From positions 5,490,501 through 5,554,500 of the forward strand of contig NZ_LR594659.1 of the NCBI RefSeq assembly GCF_901827155.1: DNA of 64,000 nt. The letters are read 5' to 3'. The notes under the pieces were generated by a model. The model made no database searches. It was given only the letters and a program-made list of their open reading frames with translations, and was not told the DNA's origin. How positions within the stretch are numbered: the first letter of the stretch is position 1; every line of letters begins with the position of its first letter. The position numbers and the translations under genes are program-made. The DNA is from Variovorax sp. PBL-H6 (GTDB lineage: Bacteria > Pseudomonadota > Gammaproteobacteria > Burkholderiales > Burkholderiaceae_C). Positions 19,737 to 28,025 of the stretch are shown piece by piece.

Positions 19737-21130
19737 GCGGCGCCTCCGACGATCGCACCTTGTGCCTTCAGCGTGCGCTGCAGCAGCCCGATGTCGAGCG
19801 CGCCCGGCGCCTGCCCCTCGCGCGCGGCCAGCGCGGCGGCCGTGCCTGCAGCCTGGCCCATGGCCATGCAGGTGCCCGTGATGCGGGCGCTGGCCAGCGC
19901 CCGCCGCTCGGCCGAGATGCAGCGCCCGGCGACCAGCAGGCCGTCGATGCCGGCCGGCAGCAGCGCGCCGAGCGGGATGTCGTAGCCGCCGTCCACGTGC
20001 TCCGCAGCATCGAGGCTCGCTCCCTTGGGATCGTGGCTGTCGATCGGAAAGCCGCCACGCAGCACGGCATCGGCGCAGCGCCGGCCGCGCCGCACATCGT
20101 CGTCGGCCAGCACGCTGCGGCCCTGGATGCGGCGGCTCTCGCGCACGCCGACGCAGGAGGCGCTGGCCGAGAGAAAGCTGTGCGCCGCGCCCGGGATGTA
20201 GCGCCGGAAGAACTCGGCGAACTCCTGCACCTGGCGGCGCAGCACCACCTCGGCGCGTCCCATCTCGTCGGCGCGGGTCGCGTCCACCGCGCAGCGCGTG
20301 ACGTTGATCACCGCCTCGCCGGTGCGGACCCAGCCGCTGTAGTGCAGCTCGTTGCGCGCCAGCGAGACCAGCCCGTCGGCATGCGCGCGGGCGAGCTGCG
20401 GGCCGAAGCCCCAGAGGTTCACGTGGTCCTCGCCGCGCAGCGCCGCCGCGGGCACGCCGAGCTTGAACTCCGACGGATGCGCGGCCACGTGGTCGAGCAG
20501 CGCCGCATGATCGATGCCGCCGAGCTTGAACAGCAGGCTGACCGGCTGGGTCTCCGCGGCGCCGGTCTGCTGCGAGAGAAAGGCGCAGCCGGCACGCTCG
20601 GCGACATCGGCATCGCCGGTGCAGTCGACCACGGCTTTCGCCGCGTAGGCCGTGCGGCCGGACTTGTTCTCGACGATCACGCCGCTCACGCGCTCGCCTT
20701 CGCGCAGCACCTGCACCACCGGGGAGAACATCAGCAGGTCGACGCCGGCCTCGTGGCACATCGCGGTGACGACCGATTTGAAGAGCTCGTGGTTCACCGG
20801 CACGCGCGACAGGGTGTAGCCGGTGTCGTCGCGCACGTGGCCGGGCGAGGCGCCGGCAGCCACCAGGCGGTCGACCAGATCCTGCGGCAGGCCGGCGACG
20901 ATGCGTTCGCCGCGTGCATCGAACCAGCCCGCGCTGTGCTCCAGCAGCTGCGAGGCGATGTGCCCGCCGAGAAAGCCGCCGCGTTCCACCAGCAGGGTGC
21001 GCGCGCCGTTGCGCGCCGACGCGATGGCGGCGATGGCGCCGGCGGTGCCGCCGCCCGCGACCACCACCTCGTAGTCCTCGACCAGCGTCGTGCGGCGCGC
21101 CGGCTCCTCGATGCAGCGCGGTGCCGTCAC
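19733..21130 (-). CDS. FAD-dependent oxidoreductase (FAD_oxidored-like family)
   Basis: 465 residues. The dinucleotide-binding motif VVVAGGGTAGAIAAI lies near residue 20, an FAD-ribose acidic region LLVERGGFLGG follows, and the C-terminus has the LLVAGRCISAE and GTCMAMGQAAGTAAAL segments typical of the fumarate-reductase-like FAD_oxidored group. I place the start at GTG 21130, which overlaps the preceding dctP stop as GTGA; the frame is open further upstream but that region is dctP. It is sandwiched between the TRAP and ABC genes with 4-base overlaps on both sides. The oxidised substrate is unknown. Confidence 0.85.
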   Translation of the reverse strand: MTAPRCIEEPARRTTLVEDYEVVVAGGGTAGAIAAIASARNGARTLLVERGGFLGGHIASQLLEHSAGWFDARGERIVAGLPQDLVDRLVAAGASPGHVRDDTGYTLSRVPVNHELFKSVVTAMCHEAGVDLLMFSPVVQVLREGERVSGVIVENKSGRTAYAAKAVVDCTGDADVAERAGCAFLSQQTGAAETQPVSLLFKLGGIDHAALLDHVAAHPSEFKLGVPAAALRGEDHVNLWGFGPQLARAHADGLVSLARNELHYSGWVRTGEAVINVTRCAVDATRADEMGRAEVVLRRQVQEFAEFFRRYIPGAAHSFLSASASCVGVRESRRIQGRSVLADDDVRRGRRCADAVLRGGFPIDSHDPKGASLDAAEHVDGGYDIPLGALLPAGIDGLLVAGRCISAERRALASARITGTCMAMGQAAGTAAALAAREGQAPGALDIGLLQRTLKAQGAIVGGAA

Positions 21131-22152
21131 TTGGAGTTCGCCCGCGCTTCCCGCACCGCCTTGTCCATGGCGTCGGAGATGTCCTCGCCGACTTCCTTGC
21201 GGTACTTGTCGATCACCGGCTGTGCCATCTGGCGCATCTTCGCGAGCTCGGCAGGCGCCACCTCGTTGACCTGCAGGCCGGCCTTCTTGACCGTCTCGAG
21301 CGACTGCGCATCCTGGTCGCGCGAGACCTTGCGCTGGTAGAGCTTCGCCTCCTCGGCGGCCGAGGTGAGCAACTCGCGCTCGTCGGGCGTGTACTGGTCC
21401 CAGATCTTCTTGCTGAAGAGGATCAGCATCGGGTTGTACATATGGTTGGTGATCGACAGGTACTTCGACACCTCGTAGAACTTGTTGACCTCCACGTTGG
21501 AGATCGGGTTCTCCAGCGCATCGACGGTGCGCGTCTCCATCGCGGTGTAGAGCTCGGAGAAGGGCATCGCCACCGGGTTGGCGCCCAGCGCACGGAAGAA
21601 GTCGACGTAGATCGGCGACTGGATCACGCGGATCTTCAGGCCCTTGATGTCCTCCGCCTTGACGATCGGCCGCTTGGAATTGGCGACGCTGCGAAAGCCG
21701 ATGTCCCACCAGCTGAGGTTGACCAGGCCCTGCCCCAGCACGCGCTCGTTCATGCGCTTGCCGAAAGGTCCGTCGACCACCGCGTCGGCTTCCTTGGCAT
21801 TGGCGAACAGGAACGGGAAATCGAAGATGCCGAAGGCCTTGTCGCGGCTGACCAGCAGGCCGGCGCTGACCGCCGTCATGTCCACCGTTCCGCCCTGCAG
21901 CGAGGAGATGACCTGCAGGTCGCCGCCCAGCACGCCGGCCGGATAGACCTGCACGTTGATCTTGCCGCCGCTCTTCTGGGCCACGAGCTCGGCGAAGCGC
22001 TTGGCACCGATGCCTTGCGAATGCTCCGCGTTGTTGACGAAGGCGAACTTGACCTGGCGCGCCTTGATGTCGGCGGCCTGCGCGCCGGCGGCGAGCAGGG
22101 CCAGGGCAGCGCAGGGCACGGCGAGCCAGCGGACGAGGGGAAAGCGTTTCAT
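21127..22152 (-). CDS. TRAP transporter binding protein DctP, second copy
   Basis: 341 residues with a cleavable signal peptide (cleavage near AGAQA-AD at about residue 27) and the DctP/TeaA fold. Landmarks: HSQGIGAKRFAELV, the FPFLF segment, LKIRVIQSP with the arginine that binds ligand carboxylates in this family, and ENPISN. It differs clearly from the other dctP at 24126-25163, so it is not a recent duplicate. It lies directly after dctM, and both binding proteins must share one DctQM pair unless one works elsewhere. A GGAGA site precedes ATG 22152. Confidence 0.9.
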   Translation of the reverse strand: MKRFPLVRWLAVPCAALALLAAGAQAADIKARQVKFAFVNNAEHSQGIGAKRFAELVAQKSGGKINVQVYPAGVLGGDLQVISSLQGGTVDMTAVSAGLLVSRDKAFGIFDFPFLFANAKEADAVVDGPFGKRMNERVLGQGLVNLSWWDIGFRSVANSKRPIVKAEDIKGLKIRVIQSPIYVDFFRALGANPVAMPFSELYTAMETRTVDALENPISNVEVNKFYEVSKYLSITNHMYNPMLILFSKKIWDQYTPDERELLTSAAEEAKLYQRKVSRDQDAQSLETVKKAGLQVNEVAPAELAKMRQMAQPVIDKYRKEVGEDISDAMDKAVREARANSK

Positions 22153-22184
22153 GGTTGTCTCCGGTGTTTTCTTGAATCGAGGAT

Positions 22185-23462
22185 CTAGTGCAGCCACTTC
22201 AGCGGCAGCAGCACGATGCTGGGGAACAGCACCAGCAGCAACAGCACCAGCAGCTGGGCGATCATGAAAGGCATCACGCCACGGATCACGTCGCTCATCG
22301 GCACCTTGGCCACGCCGCTGGCCACGTTCAGCACGGTGCCCACCGGCGGGGTGATCAGGCCGATGGCGTTGTTGATCACGAACAGCACGCCGAAGTAGAC
22401 GGGGTCGATGCCGGCCTCCTTCACCATCGGCATCAGCACCGGCGTGAGGATCAGGATGGTCGGCGCGAAGTCGAGCGCCGTGCCCACGATCACCACCAGC
22501 ACCATCAGCGCGAACATCAGGAGCGTCGGGCTGCCGAGGAAGGGCCGCATCATTTCCGTGACCTGGGCCGGGATGTTGGCCATGGCGATCAGCCAGGCCG
22601 AGACCAGCGCCGCCGCCACCATGAACATCACGACCGCGGTGGTCTTGGCCGCCGAGAGCAGCACGCCGTAGAGCTGGTTCCAGCGCAGCTCGCGGTAGAT
22701 GAACTTGCCGACGATGAAGGCGTAGGCCGCCGCGACCACCGCCGCCTCGGTCGGCGTGAAGACGCCGAACTTCAGCCCGCCGACGATGATCACCGGCAGC
22801 ACGAAGGCCCAGAAGCCCCGGCCCGTGATGCGCAGGCGCTCGGCCATCGGCATGCGCGGCGACACGGCGGCCTTGTCGCGGCGCGCCACGAAGAACCAGG
22901 TGCCCGCCAGCGCCAGCCCCAGCAGCACGCCCGGCATGATGCCCGCGATGAAGAGCTTGGTGATGGACACGCCGCCGGCCACGCCGAAGAGCACCAGGCC
23001 GACCGAAGGCGGGATGACCGGCGCGATGATGCCGCCGGCCGCGATGAGGCCGGTGGAGCGCGGGATGTCGTAGCCGGCCGTGCGCATCATCGGAATCAGC
23101 AGCGCAGCGATGGCCGCCGTGTCCGCGATGGCCGAGCCGGAGATCGACGCCATCATGATCGACGCCGCGACCGCGACGTAGCCGAGGCCGCCGCGCAGGT
23201 GCCCGACCCAGGCCAGCGCCGCATCGACGATGCGCCGCGACATGCCGCCCTGGTTCATCAGCTCGCCGGCCAGCAGGAAGAAGGGCACCGCCATCAGCGG
23301 AAAGTTGTCGGCGCCGCTGACGAGGTTCTGCGCGATGATCTGCGCGTCGAAGTTGCCCATGAAGGCCATCAGCGCGACGCCGCAGACGATCAGCGCGAAC
23401 GCGATCGGCATGCCCAGCATCATGGCGGCGATCAGGGAGCCGGCGAAGACGGCGATGGTCAT
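22185..23462 (-). CDS. dctM: TRAP transporter large permease DctM
   Basis: 425 residues with 11-12 membrane segments. It drives sodium- or proton-coupled import of the solute delivered by DctP. Typical sequences are MLGMPIAFALIVCGV, FFLLAGELMNQGGMSRRIV, SGSAIADTAAI, IPPSVGLVLFGV, TPTEAAVVAAAYA and the C-terminal NNAIGLITPPVGTVLNV. Its ATG overlaps the dctQ stop by 4 bases. No fusion to the small permease. Confidence 0.94.
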   Translation of the reverse strand: MTIAVFAGSLIAAMMLGMPIAFALIVCGVALMAFMGNFDAQIIAQNLVSGADNFPLMAVPFFLLAGELMNQGGMSRRIVDAALAWVGHLRGGLGYVAVAASIMMASISGSAIADTAAIAALLIPMMRTAGYDIPRSTGLIAAGGIIAPVIPPSVGLVLFGVAGGVSITKLFIAGIMPGVLLGLALAGTWFFVARRDKAAVSPRMPMAERLRITGRGFWAFVLPVIIVGGLKFGVFTPTEAAVVAAAYAFIVGKFIYRELRWNQLYGVLLSAAKTTAVVMFMVAAALVSAWLIAMANIPAQVTEMMRPFLGSPTLLMFALMVLVVIVGTALDFAPTILILTPVLMPMVKEAGIDPVYFGVLFVINNAIGLITPPVGTVLNVASGVAKVPMSDVIRGVMPFMIAQLLVLLLLVLFPSIVLLPLKWLH

Positions 23463-24088
23463 GGATGGCTCCCTGCGATGGCCGCCTGCCGCGGTGCGCC
23501 GGCGGCAGGCGCGCCGCCGGTGGTGGTGGCGTCGATGACGGCCTGTTCCTCGGATTCGGCGACCTGGATCAGTTCGTCCTCGGAGATGCGGCCGGTGAAC
23601 AGCCGCCAGAGCTTGGCGACGATCAGCAGCGCCATCGAGCCCGCGCTCACGTAGGAGACGCCGAACACCCATTCCATCGACAGCTCCGTGACCGGAGCGA
23701 GGTTGCCGACGTTGATCGCGTGCTGCTGCCAGGTGCCCCAGAAGAAGAGCGCGCAGCACCCCAGCATCATCGCCTCGCTCAGCCCCAGGCAGATCTTGCG
23801 GCCGAGCACCGGCAGCTTGCGCACCAGCATGTCGACGCCCAGGTGGGCGTTCTCGCGCATGCCGGTGATCGCGCCGAGGAACACGAGCCACACGAACAGG
23901 AAGCGCGACAGCTCTTCCGAGACGGTGATGCCCGAGTTGAAGCCGTAGCGCAGGATGACGTTGCCGAGCACCATCAGCACCATGGCCCCGAGGCACAACA
24001 CCAGGACCAGCTCGATCAGCTTGAAGTAGGCATTGGCGATGCGGTCGATCAGACCGCGCTGCGCAGCGCCCGCGGGGGATGTTTGCAT
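23459..24088 (-). CDS. dctQ: TRAP transporter small permease DctQ
   Basis: 209 residues with four membrane helices and the DctQ pattern NVILRYGFNSGITVSEELSR-F-L-F-V-W followed by AHLGVDML. A poorly conserved C-terminal tail of about 45 residues extends beyond the fourth helix. It forms the membrane complex with DctM, to which it is translationally coupled. An AGGAG site lies ahead of ATG 24088. Confidence 0.92.
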   Translation of the reverse strand: MQTSPAGAAQRGLIDRIANAYFKLIELVLVLCLGAMVLMVLGNVILRYGFNSGITVSEELSRFLFVWLVFLGAITGMRENAHLGVDMLVRKLPVLGRKICLGLSEAMMLGCCALFFWGTWQQHAINVGNLAPVTELSMEWVFGVSYVSAGSMALLIVAKLWRLFTGRISEDELIQVAESEEQAVIDATTTGGAPAAGAPRQAAIAGSHP

Positions 24089-24125
24089 GAAGTCTCCTGA
24101 GGGTGCGGGCGGTGCCAGCCCGGCC

Positions 24126-25163
24126 TTACTTGGTCGCGACGCGCTGCTTCGCGGTCTCGGCGTAGAACTGGCGCGCGAACTCGTCGCCCACGCGTTCGTT
24201 CTGGCGATCGATCACGGGCTTGAGCCGCGCGGCCATGCGCTCGCGCTCGGCCAGCGTCACCTCGTTGACCTGCATGCCGACCTTCTTGACCGACTCCAGC
24301 CACTGCTTCTCGAGCGTGGCGAGCTGCTGGCGCTTGAAAGCCTTGGCCTCGCCGGCTGCCGACATGACCATGGCCTGCTCGTCCTTCGACAGCTTGTCCC
24401 AGCTCTTGCGGCCCATCAGCAATGCCTCGGAGTTGATCGAGTGCTGGGTCAGGCTCAGGTACTTCTGGACTTCCTGCATGCGCATGGTGACGATCTGGGC
24501 GAGCGGGTTCTCCTGGCCGTCGACCGCCTTGGTCTCCAGCGCGGTGTAGACCTCGGTGACGGGCATCGGCGTCGGGTTGGCGCCGAGCTGCTTGAACATG
24601 TCGATGTACATCGCGTTCTGGATCACGCGCAGCTTGAGGCCGTCGAAGTCCTCCCATTTCGTGATGGGGCGCTTGCTGTTGGTGGTGTTGCGAAAGCCGT
24701 TATGCGTGTAGCCCAGCACCACCCAGCCCTTCTCGTAGGCCTTGTCGGCGAGCAGCTTGCCCATCGCGCCGTCCATCGTGCGGTCGAACTCCTCGCCCGA
24801 CTGGAACACGTAGGGGAAGTCGAGGATGGCCATCTCCTTGATCTGCCCGGCCATGGTGGCGGTGCCGGTGGTCATCACATCCTGGGTGCCGGCCTGCAGC
24901 TGTTGCTGCTGCTGCATGTCGGCGCCGAGCACGCCGCTGTTGTGCACGGTCATCTTCAGCTTGCCGCCGCTTTTCTGGGCCAGTACTTCGGAGAACTTGG
25001 TCAGCATCATCGCGGCCGGATGGTCCGGCGCCATGCTGGTGCCGGCCTTCAGCTCGCGGGTCTGCGCCTGGGAGGCGAGCGGGAATGCCAGCGCGAGCGG
25101 GAGGGCGGCCAGCAGCAGGCTGCGGCGGGTCGCGGCGACGAGGGGGCGGGGGGAAACGGTCAT
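24126..25163 (-). CDS. TRAP transporter binding protein DctP, first copy
   Basis: 345 residues. Signal peptide with a twin arginine near the start (TRRSLLLAALPLALAFPLASQAQ); either Sec or Tat export is possible. The mature part has the DctP fold: FSEVLAQKSGGKL, LDFPYVF, LKLRVIQNAMYIDMF with the ligand-carboxylate arginine and GQENPLAQ. A run of six glutamines (around MQQQQQQL) is an oddity. It is followed by dctQ after 37 bp. The start at 25163 has an AAGGA site. Confidence 0.9.
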   Translation of the reverse strand: MTVSPRPLVAATRRSLLLAALPLALAFPLASQAQTRELKAGTSMAPDHPAAMMLTKFSEVLAQKSGGKLKMTVHNSGVLGADMQQQQQLQAGTQDVMTTGTATMAGQIKEMAILDFPYVFQSGEEFDRTMDGAMGKLLADKAYEKGWVVLGYTHNGFRNTTNSKRPITKWEDFDGLKLRVIQNAMYIDMFKQLGANPTPMPVTEVYTALETKAVDGQENPLAQIVTMRMQEVQKYLSLTQHSINSEALLMGRKSWDKLSKDEQAMVMSAAGEAKAFKRQQLATLEKQWLESVKKVGMQVNEVTLAERERMAARLKPVIDRQNERVGDEFARQFYAETAKQRVATK

Positions 25164-25233
25164 GGTTCTATCCTTCTCTTGATGGGTGCGGGGCACGAGG
25201 CGCCGCTTGTCTCTGTCGATGAATGGGGCAGGC

Positions 25234-25827
25234 TCAAAGGGCTTCGGTCATGCGCAGCACCGCGACCATGCCGGGGTCGTCCATGCCCATGGACTTCTCG
25301 GCGAACATGCGCGCCCGCCCGATGCGGTTGGGCTTGCCTCGCATCGCGGTGATCGCCTCGGCCGCCGCGGCACGGGCCACGGCGCGCAGGTCGTCTTGAT
25401 CGCCGGCCTCGCCGAGCGCGCGGGCAATGGCGTCGAGCGCATCGAGCATGGTCTTGTCGCCGAGCGAAGCGCCGCCGCGGGCCGACAGCGCCTGCACGGT
25501 GTGGGCCAGCAGCGCCGAGAGGTCGGCGCGCGTGAGCGCCTCGCGCGGCGGCACCCACTTGGCGGCGCCGAGAAAGGCCACCGCCAGCAGCGTGCCGAAG
25601 CTGGAGCCCGAGGCCTTCGCGCAGGCCTGTGCGGCGCCCTTGAAAATGTCCTCCAGCCGCTCAGGCAGGTCGGGCAAGGCGGCCTGCACGTTGGCGGCGC
25701 ACTTCTCGAGCGTGGCGCCCAGGTCGCCATCACCCAGCTGTCCATCCAGCGTGTTGAGTTCCGGCGCGGCGGCCGACATGGCGCTCGACCAGCGCTGCAG
25801 GGCGGCCTTGAGGGTTTGCGGGTCCAC
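25234..25827 (-). CDS. dhaL: DhaL-like nucleotide-binding subunit of a dihydroxyacetone/tetrulose kinase
   Basis: 197 residues, the helical-barrel DhaL domain. The nucleotide/Mg site is visible as LDGQLGDGDLGATL, with the aspartates that hold the phosphate donor, plus GGSSFGTLL-like (GSSFGTLLAV) and SLGDKTMLDAL segments. DhaL passes phosphate to the ketose that is bound to DhaK. It starts with GTG, 2 bp after the dhaK stop. No dhaM gene follows, so the donor may be ATP rather than the PTS. Confidence 0.88.
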   Translation of the reverse strand: MDPQTLKAALQRWSSAMSAAAPELNTLDGQLGDGDLGATLEKCAANVQAALPDLPERLEDIFKGAAQACAKASGSSFGTLLAVAFLGAAKWVPPREALTRADLSALLAHTVQALSARGGASLGDKTMLDALDAIARALGEAGDQDDLRAVARAAAAEAITAMRGKPNRIGRARMFAEKSMGMDDPGMVAVLRMTEAL

Positions 25828-25829
25828 GC

Positions 25830-26828
25830 TCAGACCTTCCAGAACGGGCAGTCGGCCGGCGCGCGCAGCAGCGCTTCGAGCTCGCCGTCCAGGGGCATCA
25901 GCGACAGCGAGGCGCCTGCCATTTCCATGGAGGTGGCATAGCGGCCGACCAGCGGCATGACGGGCGTCACGCCCAGCGCAGCCAGGCGCGCCGCGATGCG
26001 GCGGTACAGGATGTAGAGCTCCTCGGCCGGCGTGGCGCCCAGGCTGTTCACCAGCACCGCCATGCGCGTGCCGCGCGCGGCGTCGAGTTCGGGCAGCAGG
26101 CGATCGAGCATCTCGTCGGCGAGTGCATCGGCGCTCTGCAGCTTGCCGCGCCAGATGCCGGGCTCGCCATGGATGCCCATGCCGAATTCGATTTCGTCAT
26201 CGGCAATCTCGAAGGTGGCCTTGCCCGATTCCGGAACGATGCACGGCGTGAGTGCCACGCCGATGGAGCGCACGGCGTCGGCCGCCTTCTTCGCCGCGGC
26301 GGTGACCTCGGCCAGGCTGCCGCCCGCCGCGGCACGCGCCCCCGCGATCTTGTAGACCAGCACCAGACCGGCCACGCCGCGGCGCTTGTCGCGCTGCTCG
26401 CTCGGTGCGCTGGCGACGTCGTCGGCAACCCGCAGCGAGGCGACCGCCCTGCCGTCGAGCTCCAGGAATTCCTGGGCCATGTCGAAGTTCATGCGATCGC
26501 CGCCGTAGTTGCCGTAAAGCGCGAGCACGCCCGCACCGCTGTCGCAATGCTGCAGCGCCAGCTGGCAATCGGCCACGCGCGGACCGGCGAACACGTTGCC
26601 GACCGCGCAGCCGTCGATCAGCCCCTCGCCGATGTAGCCGAGGAACACCGGCAGATGGCCGGAGCCGCCGCCGGTGACGATGCCCACCTTGCCCGGCACC
26701 GGGCCGCCCGCGCGCACCACGACGCGCCGGTCCTCGCCGATCAGCCGGAAGCTCTGCTCATGCGCGGCGCACAAGCCTTCGAGCATCTCGTCGACGTAGG
26801 CCGACGGCTGGTTGAGGATCTTCTTCAA
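25830..26828 (-). CDS. dhaK: DhaK-like ketose-binding subunit (dihydroxyacetone or erythrulose kinase)
   Basis: 332 residues. DhaK binds short ketoses through a hemiaminal bond to a histidine, here His220 in EFGMGIHGEPGI. Other hallmarks are VTGGGSGHLPVF, DGCAVGNVFAGP and the NYGGDRMNFDMA stretch. The start is an unusual TTG at 26828 with CAGGAG eight bases ahead. Homologues act on dihydroxyacetone, but in characterised sugar-alcohol pathways related DhaKL pairs phosphorylate D- or L-erythrulose, so a four-carbon ketose is a real alternative. It is second in the array. Confidence 0.9.
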   Translation of the reverse strand: MKKILNQPSAYVDEMLEGLCAAHEQSFRLIGEDRRVVVRAGGPVPGKVGIVTGGGSGHLPVFLGYIGEGLIDGCAVGNVFAGPRVADCQLALQHCDSGAGVLALYGNYGGDRMNFDMAQEFLELDGRAVASLRVADDVASAPSEQRDKRRGVAGLVLVYKIAGARAAAGGSLAEVTAAAKKAADAVRSIGVALTPCIVPESGKATFEIADDEIEFGMGIHGEPGIWRGKLQSADALADEMLDRLLPELDAARGTRMAVLVNSLGATPAEELYILYRRIAARLAALGVTPVMPLVGRYATSMEMAGASLSLMPLDGELEALLRAPADCPFWKV

Positions 26829-26892
26829 GGGTTGTGTCTCCTGATGTTCTTGCCGCCGGGCGCGGTGCCCGGCAGGCTGCTCGATGTGCCGT

Positions 26893-27798
26893 TCAGCCCA
26901 GGAGCGGCTGCAGGTTCTTGCGGATGGCGTCCTTCTGGGCCTCGGTCACGCGCATCATGGGCGCGCGCGGCTCGAACATCGACACGCCCTGCAGGTGCTG
27001 GATGTACTTCACGCAGGCCGGCAGGTTGTCGTGGTTCAGGCTGTTCCACAGGGCGTTGAGCTTGAAGTGGATTTCGCGGCCGGTGGCGTGGTCGTTGTCC
27101 GCGACTGCCTTCTGCAGCTTGACGATCACGCTGGGCACGGCGCTGGTCAGGGCCGTGATGGCGCCGTGCATGCCGATGCAGAAGCCGGGGTACAGCAGCG
27201 CGTCGACGCCGGAGAGAACCAGGTTGTCGGGCTTGCAGCGCAGCAGCAGGTCGGACACCGACTTGAGGTCGCCGCCGCTCTGCTTCATGCCGACGACGCC
27301 GGGCACCTCTTCCATGATGCGCAGCATCAGGTCGACGCTGAGGTAGTTCCACGGGATCACGTTGTAGATGAGGATCGGGATGCCGGTGGCGTCGTAGATG
27401 GCCCGGAAGTGCTCGACGGTGGCGTCCGCATCGGGCTTGAACAGGTAGTGCACGGGCGTGACCTGCAGCGCCTCGATGTTCAGGCCCTTCAGGCGCTGGG
27501 TGCGCACGATCGCATCGCGCGTGCTCTGCACGATCAGTCCGGCGACGAAAGGCACGCGGCCGTTGGTGGCCTCGTAGGCTTCGCGCATGACGGTTTCGTA
27601 CTCGGCGTCGGTCAGCGTATGGCCTTCGCCGGTGCTGCCGCCGGCCACCACGGCCCGGGCGCCCGCGCCGATGATGAAGTCGATCTGCTCCTTCAGCCCG
27701 CCCTTCACCAGGTCGCCCTTGGCATCGAAGGGCATGGTGATGGGCGGCAGCACGCCGGTCAGCTTCTGGCGCAGCGAGGAAGAACTGGAAGTGGTCAC
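26893..27798 (-). CDS. DapA-family (dihydrodipicolinate synthase/N-acetylneuraminate lyase) aldolase
   Basis: 301 residues. This class I aldolase superfamily uses a Schiff-base lysine, here Lys172 in VVGMKQSGGD, with Tyr145 in LIYNVIP and the carboxylate-binding GGSTGEG loop (residues 53-59). Members cleave or dehydrate 2-oxo acids such as 2-keto-3-deoxy sugar acids. It is not needed for lysine synthesis here, since it heads a catabolic array. I choose GTG 27798 as start because AAGGA lies 7 bases ahead. The promoter with an IclR-type operator lies about 100 bp upstream. Confidence 0.88.
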   Translation of the reverse strand: MTTSSSSSLRQKLTGVLPPITMPFDAKGDLVKGGLKEQIDFIIGAGARAVVAGGSTGEGHTLTDAEYETVMREAYEATNGRVPFVAGLIVQSTRDAIVRTQRLKGLNIEALQVTPVHYLFKPDADATVEHFRAIYDATGIPILIYNVIPWNYLSVDLMLRIMEEVPGVVGMKQSGGDLKSVSDLLLRCKPDNLVLSGVDALLYPGFCIGMHGAITALTSAVPSVIVKLQKAVADNDHATGREIHFKLNALWNSLNHDNLPACVKYIQHLQGVSMFEPRAPMMRVTEAQKDAIRKNLQPLLG

Positions 27799-27895
27799 GA
27801 AGAAATCCTTTGAATGGCGTGGAACGGTGAGCGGTCGCCCAGCCGGGGCCGGGCTCCGAAGACGGCGCAGAAGCCGCTTGCGGGGGTCGTTGCGC

Positions 27896-27924
27896 CTTTT
27901 ATGGCGTTCCGGAATCCGGTACAA
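27896..27924 (-). promoter_or_regulatory. Promoter of the 13-gene array with an IclR-type operator in its spacer
   Basis: On the minus strand, TTGTAC (27919-27924) and TAAAAG (27896-27901) are separated by 17 bp and fit a sigma-70 promoter. The spacer holds TCCGGAATCCGG (plus-strand 27908-27919), the core of a 17-bp imperfect inverted repeat. The same 12 bases recur in the same position within the iclR promoter. A repressor bound here would block RNA polymerase. Confidence 0.6.
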
Positions 27925-28025
27925 CGTTCCGATATTCTGCGGCGACGAGTTTGTTCGTCCTATGGGGGAATACCCTGAGCTATCGAGAAGAACCGGCGCC
28001 CGCCGGTGTGCCGCAGCGGGCGCGC

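Noticed and set aside
22188..23654. A 488-codon frame opposite dctM, rich in His, Arg and Gln
   Set aside because: Antisense to a clear membrane-protein gene; such composition arises from reversed codons for hydrophobic residues.
19733..27798. DapA-like gene as lysine-biosynthetic dapA
   Set aside because: It heads a catabolic array with transporters and an IclR regulator, and the sequence is of the broader NAL/DHDPS family.
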